64,000 bases of DNA, from NCBI GenBank assembly GCA_023388335.1, contig JAEWGL010000079.1, positions 16,912 through 80,911 of the forward strand, in the 5' to 3' direction. Numbering within the stretch: position 1 is the first letter of the stretch; each line of letters starts with the position of its first letter. Source of the stretch: Pseudomonadota bacterium (GTDB lineage: Bacteria > Pseudomonadota > Gammaproteobacteria > Pseudomonadales > Pseudomonadaceae). The translations under genes and the position numbers were made by a program. Below, in pieces: positions 16,272 to 25,103 of the stretch. The notes beneath the pieces are model-generated. The model searched no databases. It was not told the DNA's origin and saw nothing but the letters and a program-made list of their open reading frames with translations.

Positions 16272-17432
16272 TCAACCCTCAGCCTTGACCTGATACTGGT
16301 TGCGTACCGGCGTCGCGTACTGCTGGATCAGGTACGGACGCTGCTCGACCGGGCAGGCGTCGAGGCGGCGCTGCCACTCGGCTCTGGCCGCCGTCAGCTC
16401 CTCGGGCGAGAACAGTGTGTCGGCCGTCGGTACCCGCAGCGCCGGGTCCGCCTCGGCCCACATCGCATACGCCAGGTAATGCACCGGGAACAGCCGGTAA
16501 CCGCCGAGGATCAGGCGATCGATCTCCACCGCCAGCTGCTTGGTGTCTTCGAAGAGCGCCGTGACCGGCGGGGCAAAGTTGATGTGCACCCGCCCTTTGT
16601 AGCCGGTGATGCCCTGGGCGATGCTGACGTCGTCCTCGCCCGGCGCCTTCTTGTAGGTGCCGGTGGTGGCGCGAATGTACAGCTCGCGGGCCTTGGCCTG
16701 GTCGCAAGGGTCGTACTCGTAGCTGATCGACACGGGAATCAGGTTAAGGCTCTGGATCACCGCGCCAAATGGCTCGTCCTTGCGGCTCATATGGAACATC
16801 TTGAGGATCGCCGAATCGGTACGGTCATCACCGTCCTTGGCCCGACCCTCTGCCTGGGCGATCCAGATCGACGCACCGTCGTTGCGGATCGAGTGATTGA
16901 TGTAGGCCGACAGCAATTGATAGGCCGCCAGCTTCTCGCGACGGCCACTGAGCGAGCGGTGCACGATGAAGCTCTTGTTCAGACGCATCATGTCGCTGAC
17001 GAAAGGCTTTTGCAGCAGGTTGTCGCCAATGGCGATACGCGGCGTCGGCAATCCGGCGTGGTACACCGCGTAGTTGACGAAGGCCGGGTCCATGACGATG
17101 TCGCGGTGGTTGGCCAGGAACAGGTAGGCGCTGCCGGACTTGAGCTGCTCGACACCGGTGTAGGTCACGCCATCGGTGGCGCGTTCGATGGTCTGGTCGA
17201 CGTAGTACTCGACCTTGTCCTGCAGCGTCGAGACACAGCTGACACCGGCGAACTCCTTGCGCAGGCGCCTGGCGATCAGCGGCTTGAGCAACCAGCCGAA
17301 GGTACCGGCTGCCCGCGGGAAGCGGAAGTGCGTGAGGATATCGAGAAATGCCGGGTCGCTGAGCAAGCGTGCCAGAACGGCAGGGACCTCAGCATCGTCG
17401 TACGGTCGGATGGCATCGAATTCGCCCATCAT
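16272..17432 (-). CDS. PlsC-type acyltransferase
   Basis: 386-residue glycerolipid-type acyltransferase. The catalytic HX4D motif is NHRDIVMD, and a second block AEGRAKDGDDRTD corresponds to the EGTR-like acceptor-binding motif. The protein lacks a signal peptide and is probably peripheral at the inner membrane. It is longer than typical PlsC (about 240-260 residues), with an N-terminal 85-residue extension and a C-terminal tail. The start is one of two adjacent ATGs (17432 or 17429); AAGAGAG suits the second slightly better. The precise acyl acceptor is not known. Confidence 0.85.
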   Translation of the reverse strand: MMGEFDAIRPYDDAEVPAVLARLLSDPAFLDILTHFRFPRAAGTFGWLLKPLIARRLRKEFAGVSCVSTLQDKVEYYVDQTIERATDGVTYTGVEQLKSGSAYLFLANHRDIVMDPAFVNYAVYHAGLPTPRIAIGDNLLQKPFVSDMMRLNKSFIVHRSLSGRREKLAAYQLLSAYINHSIRNDGASIWIAQAEGRAKDGDDRTDSAILKMFHMSRKDEPFGAVIQSLNLIPVSISYEYDPCDQAKARELYIRATTGTYKKAPGEDDVSIAQGITGYKGRVHINFAPPVTALFEDTKQLAVEIDRLILGGYRLFPVHYLAYAMWAEADPALRVPTADTLFSPEELTAARAEWQRRLDACPVEQRPYLIQQYATPVRNQYQVKAEG

Positions 17433-17556
17433 GCTCTCTTGTTGGAAACGGCTAGGGTAATAGGTAAGGCCGGGGCCCGAAAAAAAACGGCTCGGGCACA
17501 CACAAGACCTGTAAACAGACCGGCAATTATACGCACAAGTCACTGCGGAGGCCGCG

Positions 17557-17739
17557 ATGCTGGAAACTGCGATCTACGATTGTCCCTATTGTGGTGAGGT
17601 GGTCGAGACCACCGTGGACCTGTCGGGTGGGGATCAGACCTATACCGAGGATTGCCAGGTCTGTTGCCGGCCGATTCTCTTCATCCTGCAAGTGCATGGT
17701 GATGAGTGGATGCTCGACCTGCGGCGCGAGGACGAATGA
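17557..17739 (+). CDS. CPXCG-motif cysteine-rich protein
   Basis: 60-residue small zinc-ribbon-like protein, starting MLETAIYDCPYCGEVVETTV. Two cysteine pairs, CPYC and CQVC(C), should bind one zinc ion. The family is conserved in gammaproteobacteria with unknown function. Its stop overlaps the start of the DUF2007 gene, so they form a two-gene unit. It is divergent from the acyltransferase gene. Confidence 0.88.
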   Translation: MLETAIYDCPYCGEVVETTVDLSGGDQTYTEDCQVCCRPILFILQVHGDEWMLDLRREDE

Positions 17740-17999
17740 TGCAGCGAATCTACGAGCCGGAAAGCCTGCTGGAAGCCGAGTTGCTGATCAGCATGCTGGG
17801 CAGCGAAGGCATCGCCGTGCACCTGGTGGGGCGGGACTTGATTGGCGCTGTCGGCGAGTTGCCGATGCACGGCCTGCTGGGTCTGGCGGTCGCCGACGAG
17901 CAGGCCGATGACGCACGGGCGTTGATCGCCGCGTACAATGGCGCCCAGCCCCTTGCCGGCGACGAACCGGAGAGCTTTCCCGGAACCCTGATCTGTTAG
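17739..17999 (+). CDS. DUF2007 putative signal-transducing protein
   Basis: 86-residue protein, starting MQRIYEPESLLEAELLISML, with the ferredoxin-like DUF2007 pattern (AELL...LGSEGIAVHLVG...LGLAVADEQADDARALI). There are two adjacent ATGs; I use the second (TGATG overlap with the upstream stop) because GAGG lies seven bases before it. The family often works next to small regulatory or zinc proteins, but its function is unknown. Confidence 0.82.
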   Translation: MQRIYEPESLLEAELLISMLGSEGIAVHLVGRDLIGAVGELPMHGLLGLAVADEQADDARALIAAYNGAQPLAGDEPESFPGTLIC

Positions 18000-18027
18000 G
18001 GTCGCAGACCCTAGGTTTTTATCGCCC

Positions 18028-18648
18028 ATGTGTGGACGCTACGCCCTGTTTCGCTGGTCCCCAGCCTTCGCCGCGCTGCCAGGCTTTCCCGCCGACCAGC
18101 AGGCGCAATGGAACATCTCGCCCGGCGCCTCGGTGCTGATTCAACGCCAACTCGACGGCCAGTTGCAGCTGGCGCGTGCGCGCTGGGGGCTGACCCCGGC
18201 CTGGTTGACCGACCTGTCGCGCACGCCGGCCCATGCCCGCGCCGAAACCTTGGTCGAACAGCCGATGTTCCGCGAGGCGTTTCGCCAGCGCCGATGCCTG
18301 ATGCCGGCCAACGGCTTCTACGAATGGCGTGGCACGGCGCGCAAGCGCCCCTACTGGCTGACACCGGGGGAGGGTGCTTCGCTGTTCTTTGCCGCGATCT
18401 GGGAGGCCTACCCGGTGCAGGATCAGGTCTGGCTGAGCTGTGCGGTGGTGACCCAGGCGGCGATGAACCAACGCCGGCCGCTGATCCTCGATGCCCAGGG
18501 ACAAGCAGCCTGGCTCGACCCTGACACCGCCCTGCCACGCCTGCACGAACTGCTGGCCGGCAAGCCGCTCGACTTGCGCGAGCGGGTGTTGGCGACCTTC
18601 GTCAATGATCCCAAGCTCGATGCGCCGCAGTGCCTGACCCCAGCCTGA
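18028..18648 (+). CDS. SRAP-domain protein (YedK/HMCES family)
   Basis: 206-residue protein that should form a thiazolidine DNA-protein crosslink with abasic sites in single-stranded DNA, protecting them. The catalytic Cys2 is present (MCGRYALF), followed by the conserved ARAET (with Asn/Glu equivalents) and RRCLMPANGFYEWR, and the family histidine region in the C-terminal half. Start is fixed by Cys2. No LexA box is evident in the short upstream gap of 28 bases, so it may share the upstream transcript. Confidence 0.9.
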   Translation: MCGRYALFRWSPAFAALPGFPADQQAQWNISPGASVLIQRQLDGQLQLARARWGLTPAWLTDLSRTPAHARAETLVEQPMFREAFRQRRCLMPANGFYEWRGTARKRPYWLTPGEGASLFFAAIWEAYPVQDQVWLSCAVVTQAAMNQRRPLILDAQGQAAWLDPDTALPRLHELLAGKPLDLRERVLATFVNDPKLDAPQCLTPA

Positions 18649-18741
18649 GCCGCGCGCCGCCTGGCGAAATCTTCCTCGTGACTATGGCGGGCCTCGGCGA
18701 CTCGGCCTAGGATACGCGGCATGTTGAAAGGGAGTGTTTTC

Positions 18742-19557
18742 ATGCGTAGATCAGTTGTTGTCAGCGTCCTGGGCGCCAGTATCCTGCTGGCCGGGTGTCA
18801 GGCGGTGAACACCACCAGCGGTGGCGCGGTGGGCGTCGAGCGCAAGCAGTACATGTTCAGCATGCTCTCGACCGATGAGGTCAACCAGATGTATGCCCAG
18901 TCGTACCAGCAGACCTTGGGCGAGGCCTCGGCCCAGGGCGTGGTGGACAAGACCAGTGCCAACGCCAAGCGGGTCCAGGCCATCGCCGACCGCCTGATCG
19001 TCCAGGCACCGCAGTTCCGTCCGGATGCCGCGCAGTGGAAGTGGGAAGTCAACCTGATCCAGAGCGACGAGCTCAACGCCAACTGCGGTCCTGGCGGCAA
19101 GATCTTTTTCTACAGTGGCCTGATCGACAAGCTCAAGCTCACCGACGATGAGATCGCTGCGGTGATGGGCCACGAGATCGCCCACGCCCTGCGTGAGCAC
19201 GGCCGCGAGGCGATGTCCAAGGCCTATGGCGTGCAGGTGGCCCGCCAGGGCGCCGGTGCCTTGCTTGGCCTTGGCCAGGACAGCCTGGCCGTGGCCGACA
19301 CGGTCGTGCAGTACGCCATGACCCTGCCCAACAGCCGCTCGAACGAGAACGAGGCCGACCTGATTGGTCTTGAGTTGGCGGCCCGTGCCGGCTTCGACCC
19401 CAATGCCGCGATCACCCTGTGGAACAAGATGACCCAGGCCTCGGGTGGTTCGCAGCCGGAGTTCATGAGCACCCACCCAGCCTCCAGCAGCCGTATTGCC
19501 TCGCTGGAGGCGGCGATTCCGAAGGTGATGCCGCTGTATCAGGCCGCCAGAAAGTAA
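18742..19557 (+). CDS. M48-family metallopeptidase lipoprotein (LoiP/YggG-like)
   Basis: 271-residue envelope zinc protease. The N-terminus MRRSVVVSVLGASILLAGC is a lipoprotein signal with lipobox LAGC. The zinc site is VMGHEIAHALREH with the third ligand in ENEADLIGLELAA. A GGGAG Shine-Dalgarno precedes this ATG; an earlier in-frame ATG is less suited. The family degrades misfolded outer-membrane proteins. It stands alone, followed by a REP-like fragment before the convergent GDT1-family gene. Confidence 0.9.
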   Translation: MRRSVVVSVLGASILLAGCQAVNTTSGGAVGVERKQYMFSMLSTDEVNQMYAQSYQQTLGEASAQGVVDKTSANAKRVQAIADRLIVQAPQFRPDAAQWKWEVNLIQSDELNANCGPGGKIFFYSGLIDKLKLTDDEIAAVMGHEIAHALREHGREAMSKAYGVQVARQGAGALLGLGQDSLAVADTVVQYAMTLPNSRSNENEADLIGLELAARAGFDPNAAITLWNKMTQASGGSQPEFMSTHPASSSRIASLEAAIPKVMPLYQAARK

Positions 19558-19624
19558 ATCGTTGGCTCCATCGCGGGCCCATTCCCTTGTAGCTTGGGAG
19601 CGGGCGCCGCGGCGCTTTTTCTGC

Positions 19625-20212
19625 TCAGCCCACCCAGCCACTGGCCTGCATCGCCGAATAGACCGCCACCGCGGCCAGCACGAAGAAGGCGGCCGAGGCC
19701 AGGCGCCGGATCAGGGTCAGCGGCAGCTTGTCGGCGGCGAAGTTGCCCGCCAGGACCACCGGCACGTTAGCGATCAGCATGCCCAGGGTGGTGCCGATGA
19801 TGACCATGATCAGGTGCGGGTACTGCGCGGCGAGCATCACCGTGGCGACTTGTGTCTTGTCACCGATCTCGGCCAGGAAGAAGGCAATCAAGGTGGTCAC
19901 GAACGGCCCGAAACGACGCGCGCCGCTGCCTTCGTCATCATCCATCTTGTCCGGCACCAAGGTCCACAGGGCCGTGGCGGCGAAGCTGGCGGCGAGTATC
20001 CAGTGCAGGACGGTTGCGCTGAAGAAGCCGCTGACCCAGGCACCGACCGCGCCGGCCGCGGCATGGTTGGCCAGTGTCGCGGCGACGATGCCGGCGATGA
20101 TCGGCCAGGGCTTGCGGAAGCGAGCGGCGAGGATGAGCGCGAGCAGTTGCGTCTTGTCGCCGATTTCGGCGAGCGCGACGATCGCGGTCGGGATAAGCAG
20201 TGATTCCAGCAT
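19625..20212 (-). CDS. GDT1/TMEM165 (UPF0016) family manganese exporter
   Basis: 195-residue inner-membrane protein with two copies of the signature EIGDKTQ, at residue 16 onward and near residue 113, and about six membrane helices. Bacterial members export Mn2+ (MneA type). The ATG has AGGA upstream. A yybP-ykoY-type Mn riboswitch is in its 5' leader, so expression should rise with manganese, supporting the function independently of the protein family. Confidence 0.92.
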   Translation of the reverse strand: MLESLLIPTAIVALAEIGDKTQLLALILAARFRKPWPIIAGIVAATLANHAAAGAVGAWVSGFFSATVLHWILAASFAATALWTLVPDKMDDDEGSGARRFGPFVTTLIAFFLAEIGDKTQVATVMLAAQYPHLIMVIIGTTLGMLIANVPVVLAGNFAADKLPLTLIRRLASAAFFVLAAVAVYSAMQASGWVG

Positions 20213-20224
20213 CAGGATTCCTAA

Positions 20225-20291
20225 CGGGGCGGGTCGACACGGCTATGACACGTACAACCTCCCCGCCCCGGGTAAGGTGTGCGTGTCATAG
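20225..20291 (-). promoter_or_regulatory. Expression platform of the manganese riboswitch
   Basis: Between aptamer and start codon are two nested inverted repeats. The outer pair is CTATGACACG and CGTGTCATAG (20243-20252 and 20282-20291), 10 of 10 bp. The other is CGGGGCGGG (20270-20262 on the minus strand) with CCCGCCCCG (20233-20225), lying just before the AGGA ribosome site. The first arm of the outer pair includes the end of the aptamer closing stem, so the two structures compete. There is no T run, which favours translational control. Confidence 0.65.
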
Positions 20292-20414
20292 GTCTTGTCA
20301 AACCCTGGGCTCGTCTGCGCGAACCGTGGGTCGCACGCGCCATGGCCTGTGGGCCAAGTATGTTGACGCGTGCCGGGCGAGCTGAGCGCTCGCGGGAGAC
20401 TACTCCCCTAGGAC
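20287..20414 (-). promoter_or_regulatory. yybP-ykoY (Mn2+) riboswitch aptamer
   Basis: Read on the minus strand, the leader has GTCCTAGGGGAGTAG, then GTCAACATACTTGGCC, and GTTTGACAAGACCTATGAC at the end. These are the conserved loops and the closing stem of yybP-ykoY aptamers, which bind Mn2+ between two A-rich loops. UAGG near the 5' end can pair with CCUA at the 3' end to form P1. The element sits directly before a GDT1-family exporter, a typical target. Confidence 0.9.
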
Positions 20415-20421
20415 GGAGCGG

Positions 20422-20450
20422 ATTCTGCCTAGCCGAAGCGCTTTCGGCAA
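20422..20450 (-). promoter_or_regulatory. Probable promoter of the riboswitch-controlled exporter
   Basis: On the minus strand TTGCCG (20450-20445) and CAGAAT (20427-20422) are 17 bp apart, just upstream of the aptamer. This is a reasonable sigma-70 promoter; it was judged by eye. Confidence 0.5.
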
Positions 20451-20459
20451 GTCCTGTTT

Positions 20460-21458
20460 TTATCCGCGTGTTGCTTGATAGATCCGGAAACCCTGCGCCT
20501 CGGCGCGTGTCTGGCAGTTGCCCAGGGCGCTTTCGATGAGCGGTTGATAACGCAGGAAGCTATTTGCTACCAAGCGAATTTCCCCGCTTTTTAGCAGATG
20601 TTCGCCGGATTTTTTCAGCAGGTTTTCCGAGGCTTGGTAATTGGTGCGGACCCCGGTATGGAACGGCGGATTGCTCAGGATCAGCGCCAAGTCATGGGGC
20701 GCGGCATCGATGCCGTCGCCGCTGATGACCTCGCCTTCCAACCCATTGGCCGCCAGGGTCAGGCGGCTGCTGGCCACCGCAAAGGCATCCACATCGAGCA
20801 GCGTGACGCGGCTCTGGGGATAACGCCGTTTTACCGTGGCGCCAAGGATGCCGGCGCCGCAGCCGAAGTCCAGCACGTGCCCGACCGGCAGGTCGTCCAG
20901 GTGCTCCAGCAGCAGGGCGGTACCCTTGTCCAGGCGCCCGTGGCTGAACACCCCTGGCAGGCTCACCACCTGCAACGGGCCGTCGGCCAGCGGCAGTTCG
21001 AAACGCTCGGCCAGGCTGTGCAGCGGTGTTGCCTGAGGGGCGTGCTCGACCGTCACTTGCCACAGTTGGCAGTGGCGGGCACTGTCGAGCTTGCGTGGCT
21101 TGCCGAAGGCCTGCAGTTGCTTGGCCGCGCCTTCGATGCCTGCGCGCTTTTCGCCGACCAGGTACAAGGTCTGCCCAGCCAGGCGGGCGGCTAGCGCATT
21201 AAGCAGGTAAGCAGCCAGATCGCGCGACTTGGGCAAGAACAGCACTGCCGACTCGAAGGGCGGTTCGGGGGCCTCGACGCCGTAGTGGCTGCGCCCGGCG
21301 AAGCGGGCGTCGAGCAATGCCTGATCGCCGGCGTGCCAGCTCCAGCCGAAGGCCTTGGGCAGTTGCCCGAGCAGGTCGTCGGCCGGCAGGCCGGCAAGCA
21401 GCAGCGGGCCCTGGAAAAGTTCGGCCTGACGAAGCAACACTTCACTGCGCGGGTCCAT
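20460..21458 (-). CDS. rsmC: 16S rRNA (guanine1207-N2)-methyltransferase RsmC
   Basis: 332-residue SAM-dependent methyltransferase that modifies G1207 of 16S rRNA. The N-terminal half is a degenerate methyltransferase-like domain; the C-terminal half carries the SAM motif VLDFGCGAGILGATV and the catalytic SNPPFHTG, typical of exocyclic-amine methyltransferases, and ends with NSFLRYQP, a known RsmC/RlmG element. Length matches E. coli RsmC. RlmG is the main paralog that could be confused, but the N-terminus looks like RsmC. Monocistronic. Confidence 0.88.
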   Translation of the reverse strand: MDPRSEVLLRQAELFQGPLLLAGLPADDLLGQLPKAFGWSWHAGDQALLDARFAGRSHYGVEAPEPPFESAVLFLPKSRDLAAYLLNALAARLAGQTLYLVGEKRAGIEGAAKQLQAFGKPRKLDSARHCQLWQVTVEHAPQATPLHSLAERFELPLADGPLQVVSLPGVFSHGRLDKGTALLLEHLDDLPVGHVLDFGCGAGILGATVKRRYPQSRVTLLDVDAFAVASSRLTLAANGLEGEVISGDGIDAAPHDLALILSNPPFHTGVRTNYQASENLLKKSGEHLLKSGEIRLVANSFLRYQPLIESALGNCQTRAEAQGFRIYQATRG

Positions 21459-21506
21459 GGACGCCTCCTGAAAAAAGTGGCGCAGTTTAGCAGAGCCGTG
21501 CCGCGC

Positions 21507-22472
21507 TTAGCCGACCACCCGCTGTGGCTGGCCGGCGAAGAAGCCTTTGGCGTTCTCGCTGAGCTGGCCGACGATGCGCTGGCGTGCCTCCACTGCGCCC
21601 CACGCGCTGTGCGGGGTGACGATCAGGCGCGGAATGTCCGGCGCCAGCAGTGGATTGCCCTGGGTCGGCGGCTCGACGCTCAGCACATCGGTCGCCGCCC
21701 CGCCCAGGTGGCCACTGCGCAGTGCCTCGGCCAGCGCCTGCTCGTCGATCAGCCCGCCGCGGGCGGTATTGACCACCAGGGCGCTGGGCTTGAGCAGGGC
21801 CAATTCGCGGGCGGCGATCATGTGTCGGGTGTGCTCGTTGAGCGGGCAATGCAAGGTCAGGGCATCGACCTGCGGCAGCAGTTGCGCCAGCGGCAGTCGG
21901 CCTTCACGCGCCGGGCGCCCTGGGATCTGGCCAAGCAGCACGCGCATGCCGAAGGCTTCTGCCAGGCGAGCCACGGCGCCCCCCAGCTCACCATGGCCGA
22001 GCAGGCCAAGGGTTTTGCCTTCCAGCTCGACGATGGGGAAATCCAGCAGGCAGAACTGACTGGCCTTCGCCCATTGGCCGTCGGCCACCGCCTGGCGGTA
22101 GTCGCACAGGCGCGTCGCCAGGGCCAGCAGCAGCGCCAGGGTGTGCTGAGCCACCGACGGCGTGCCGTAGCCTTGGCAGTTGCAGACAGTGATGCCCTGG
22201 GCACGGGCGGCCTGCAGGTCGACGTTGTTGGTGCCGGTGGCGGCCACCAGGATCAGTTGCAATTGCGGATTGGCCTGTAGGCTCGCGGCATCGAGCATGA
22301 CCTTGTTGCTGATGACCGCGGTTGCGCCCTGCAGGCGATCGGCGACTTGCTCGGGCGCGGTGCTTGGGTACAGCTGCAGGCTGTCGAACTGCTGTTCCAG
22401 GATGCTCAGGTCGAGATCACCCAGGTCCAGGGACTGGTGGTCGAGAAACACGGCGCGACGCGGGCTTGGCAT
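21507..22472 (-). CDS. D-2-hydroxyacid dehydrogenase (glycerate/hydroxypyruvate reductase-like)
   Basis: 321-residue NAD(P)-dependent oxidoreductase. The nucleotide-binding motif is GLLGHGELGGAV; the catalytic Arg, Glu and His are in NTARGGLIDEQ, DVLSVEPP and VTPHSAWGA. Length is usual for the D-isomer-specific 2-hydroxyacid dehydrogenase family. Hydroxypyruvate/glyoxylate reductase is the likely activity, but the substrate cannot be read from sequence. It is 48 bases upstream of rsmC on the same strand, which may share its transcript. Confidence 0.87.
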   Translation of the reverse strand: MPSPRRAVFLDHQSLDLGDLDLSILEQQFDSLQLYPSTAPEQVADRLQGATAVISNKVMLDAASLQANPQLQLILVAATGTNNVDLQAARAQGITVCNCQGYGTPSVAQHTLALLLALATRLCDYRQAVADGQWAKASQFCLLDFPIVELEGKTLGLLGHGELGGAVARLAEAFGMRVLLGQIPGRPAREGRLPLAQLLPQVDALTLHCPLNEHTRHMIAARELALLKPSALVVNTARGGLIDEQALAEALRSGHLGGAATDVLSVEPPTQGNPLLAPDIPRLIVTPHSAWGAVEARQRIVGQLSENAKGFFAGQPQRVVG

Positions 22473-22662
22473 GGGAACTCCGGTGGCAGCGAGGCATTGA
22501 GCCTTCAGATCGGGAAGCGGGAAACGTTAGCGCCTTTTGCAGGCTGCTGTCATGCGGCTTTAGGCGGCGGCGCAACTGATCGCAGGCAACTGTATCTGTC
22601 GCCTGTGCCGTCAAAGGGGTACTCTGCGAAGCTAGTAACCAATTGTTGCAAGGAGCAGCGCC

Positions 22663-23292
22663 ATGTACTGGGCCGAATTTCTCACTGTTGCCCTGATTCA
22701 CCTATTGGCCGTGGCCAGCCCCGGCCCGGATTTCGCCGTGGTAGTGCGCGAAAGCGTGACCCACGGGCGCCGCGCCGGCACCTGGACGGCCTGTGGCGTG
22801 GGGATGGCGATCTTCCTGCATGTCGGTTATTCGCTGCTGGGGATCGGGCTGATCGTGTCGCAATCGATCGTGCTGTTCAACGCGCTGAAATGGCTGGCTG
22901 CCGCCTACCTGCTGTACATCGGCTTCAAGGCCCTGCGCGCCCGGCCTGCATCGGCGGGGGAGGCGCTGGCGCAGCCCGTGCTGGTCGAGCGCAGCGGTCG
23001 CGCCGCCTTCGTGGCCGGCTTCATGACCAATGGTCTGAACCCCAAGGCCACCTTGTTCTTCCTCTCGTTGTTCACCGTGGTCATCAACCCGCACACACCC
23101 TTGCTGGTGCAGGCGGGCTATGGTGTCTACCTGGCCGTGGCCACCGGCCTGTGGTTCTGCCTGGTGGCGTTGCTGTTCAGCCAGCAACGGGTGCGCGCCG
23201 GCTTTGCCCGTATGGGCCACTGGTTCGACCGGGCCATGGGTGCGGTGCTGGTGGGCCTGGGCGTGAAAATCGCCTTTACCGAGATGCATTGA
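22663..23292 (+). CDS. LysE/RhtB-family amino-acid exporter
   Basis: 209-residue inner-membrane protein starting MYWAEFLTVALIHLLAVASP with about six membrane helices. The family signature near the N-terminus, SPGPDFAVVVRESVTHG, and the central NPKATLFFLSLFTVV block are clear. A GGAG Shine-Dalgarno precedes the start. Members export amino acids such as lysine, threonine or homoserine lactone; the substrate here is not known. Divergent from the 2-hydroxyacid dehydrogenase gene. Confidence 0.88.
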   Translation: MYWAEFLTVALIHLLAVASPGPDFAVVVRESVTHGRRAGTWTACGVGMAIFLHVGYSLLGIGLIVSQSIVLFNALKWLAAAYLLYIGFKALRARPASAGEALAQPVLVERSGRAAFVAGFMTNGLNPKATLFFLSLFTVVINPHTPLLVQAGYGVYLAVATGLWFCLVALLFSQQRVRAGFARMGHWFDRAMGAVLVGLGVKIAFTEMH

Positions 23293-23320
23293 GGCGCGAG
23301 GCACGGGGTCACTGGTCCCT

Positions 23321-23360
23321 GCGCCAGTCAAATCATTCCTTCGGCTGATTTGACTGGCGC
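23321..23360. repeat. Perfect 15-bp inverted repeat before the CoA ligase gene
   Basis: GCGCCAGTCAAATCA and TGATTTGACTGGCGC flank a 10-base spacer, 29 bases past the LysE stop and 61 bases before the CoA ligase start. It has no T run, so it may be an operator or a hairpin terminator. Confidence 0.7.
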
Positions 23361-23420
23361 GGCGCCGTTCTAGAGTAAAGGTCTGACTTATCCAGCCTGT
23401 ACTCGAGAAAAGGGACTCCC

Positions 23421-25103
23421 ATGTTGCAGACTCGTGTCATTCCGCCCGGCGAAGGGGCCTACACCTACCCATTGTTGATCAAGCGTCTGCTGATGTCGGG
23501 CGGTCGTTACGAGAAGACCCGCGAAATCGTCTACCGCGACCTGCAGCGCTTCAGTTATCTGGAGCTCAATGAACGCATCGCGCGTCTGGCCAACGTGCTG
23601 ACCGAGGCCGGGGTCAAGGCCGGCGATACCGTGGCGGTAATGGACTGGGACAGCCATCGGTACTTGGAGTGCATGTTCGCCATCCCGATGATCGGCGCGG
23701 TGGTGCATACCATCAACGTACGCCTGTCGCCGGATCAGATTCTCTACACCATGAACCACGCCGAAGACCGCTTCGTGCTGGTCAACAGCGACTTCGTCGG
23801 CCTCTACCAGGCGATCGCCGGGCAACTGACCACGGTCGAGAAGACCCTGCTGATCACCGATGGTGACGCCCGCACCGCGGAGCTGCCCAGCCTGGTCGGC
23901 GAGTACGAGCAACTGCTCGCCGCGGCCAGCCCGCATTACGATTTCCCAGATTTCGACGAGAATTCGGTGGCTACCACCTTCTACACCACGGGTACCACCG
24001 GCAATCCCAAGGGCGTCTACTTCACCCATCGCCAGCTGGTGCTGCATACCCTGGCCGAGGCCTCGGTCACCGGCAGCATCGACAGCGTGCGGCTGCTGGG
24101 CAGCAATGATGTGTACATGCCCATCACCCCGATGTTCCACGTGCACGCCTGGGGCATCCCGTATGCAGCGACCATGCTGGGTCTCAAGCAGGTCTACCCG
24201 GGGCGCTACGATCCGGAGATGCTGTGCCAGTTGTGGCGCAAGGAAAAGGTCACCTTCTCCCATTGCGTGCCCACCATCCTGCAGATGCTGCTCAATGCCA
24301 AGACCGCCCAGCACCAGGACTTTGGCGGCTGGAAGATCATCATCGGCGGCAGCGCCCTGAACCGTACCCTGTACGAGGCGGCCCAGGCCCGTGGCATTCA
24401 GTTGACGGCGGCCTATGGCATGTCGGAAACCTGCCCGCTGATCTCCTGCGCCCACCTCAACGAGGAGCTGCTGGCCGGCAGCGAGGACGAGCGCATCACC
24501 TACCGGATCAAGGCTGGCGTGCCGGTGCCGCTGGTGGAGGCGGCGATTGTCGATTGCGAGGGCAAGTTCCTCCCGGCCGATGGTGAAAGCCTGGGCGAAC
24601 TGGTGCTGCGCGCGCCTTGGCTGACCATGGGCTACTTCCGTGAGCCGGAAAAGAGCAAGGAGCTCTGGGAGGGCGGCTGGCTGCACACCGGTGACGTGGC
24701 GACCCTCGACAGCATGGGCTTCATCGATATCCGCGACCGTATCAAGGACGTGATCAAGACCGGCGGCGAATGGGTCTCTTCACTGGACCTGGAAGACCTG
24801 ATCAGCCGCCACCCGGCGGTTCGCGAGGTGGCTGTGGTAGGGGTGGCCGACCCGCAATGGGGCGAACGCCCGTTCGCCCTGCTCGTGGTGCAGCAAGGGC
24901 AGGTCATCGACGCGCGGATACTGAAAGACCACCTCAAGCCGTTCGTCGAGCTCGGACACATCAACAAGTGGGCAATCCCCAGCCAGATCGCCATTGTTAC
25001 TGAAATTCCCAAGACCAGCGTCGGCAAGCTCGACAAGAAGCGTATCCGCGTGGATATCAGCCAGTGGCAGGCCAGTAACAGCGCTTTCCTTTCGACCTTG
25101 TGA
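23421..25103 (+). CDS. Fatty-acyl-CoA ligase (medium-chain, AlkK type)
   Basis: 560-residue ANL-superfamily adenylate-forming enzyme activating fatty acids to acyl-CoA. The AMP-binding motif is TTFYTTGTTGNPKGV; further motifs are AAYGMSETCPL and WLHTGDVATLDSMGFIDIRDR, with the C-terminal catalytic lysine in KTSVGKLDKKR. No membrane or signal segment is present. As I recall, the orthologue in KT2440 (PP_0763) is assigned to medium-chain acids. It is first in a cluster with DUF1302, DUF1329 and a LuxR regulator, suggesting use of acids released by that envelope pair. Confidence 0.92.
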   Translation: MLQTRVIPPGEGAYTYPLLIKRLLMSGGRYEKTREIVYRDLQRFSYLELNERIARLANVLTEAGVKAGDTVAVMDWDSHRYLECMFAIPMIGAVVHTINVRLSPDQILYTMNHAEDRFVLVNSDFVGLYQAIAGQLTTVEKTLLITDGDARTAELPSLVGEYEQLLAAASPHYDFPDFDENSVATTFYTTGTTGNPKGVYFTHRQLVLHTLAEASVTGSIDSVRLLGSNDVYMPITPMFHVHAWGIPYAATMLGLKQVYPGRYDPEMLCQLWRKEKVTFSHCVPTILQMLLNAKTAQHQDFGGWKIIIGGSALNRTLYEAAQARGIQLTAAYGMSETCPLISCAHLNEELLAGSEDERITYRIKAGVPVPLVEAAIVDCEGKFLPADGESLGELVLRAPWLTMGYFREPEKSKELWEGGWLHTGDVATLDSMGFIDIRDRIKDVIKTGGEWVSSLDLEDLISRHPAVREVAVVGVADPQWGERPFALLVVQQGQVIDARILKDHLKPFVELGHINKWAIPSQIAIVTEIPKTSVGKLDKKRIRVDISQWQASNSAFLSTL

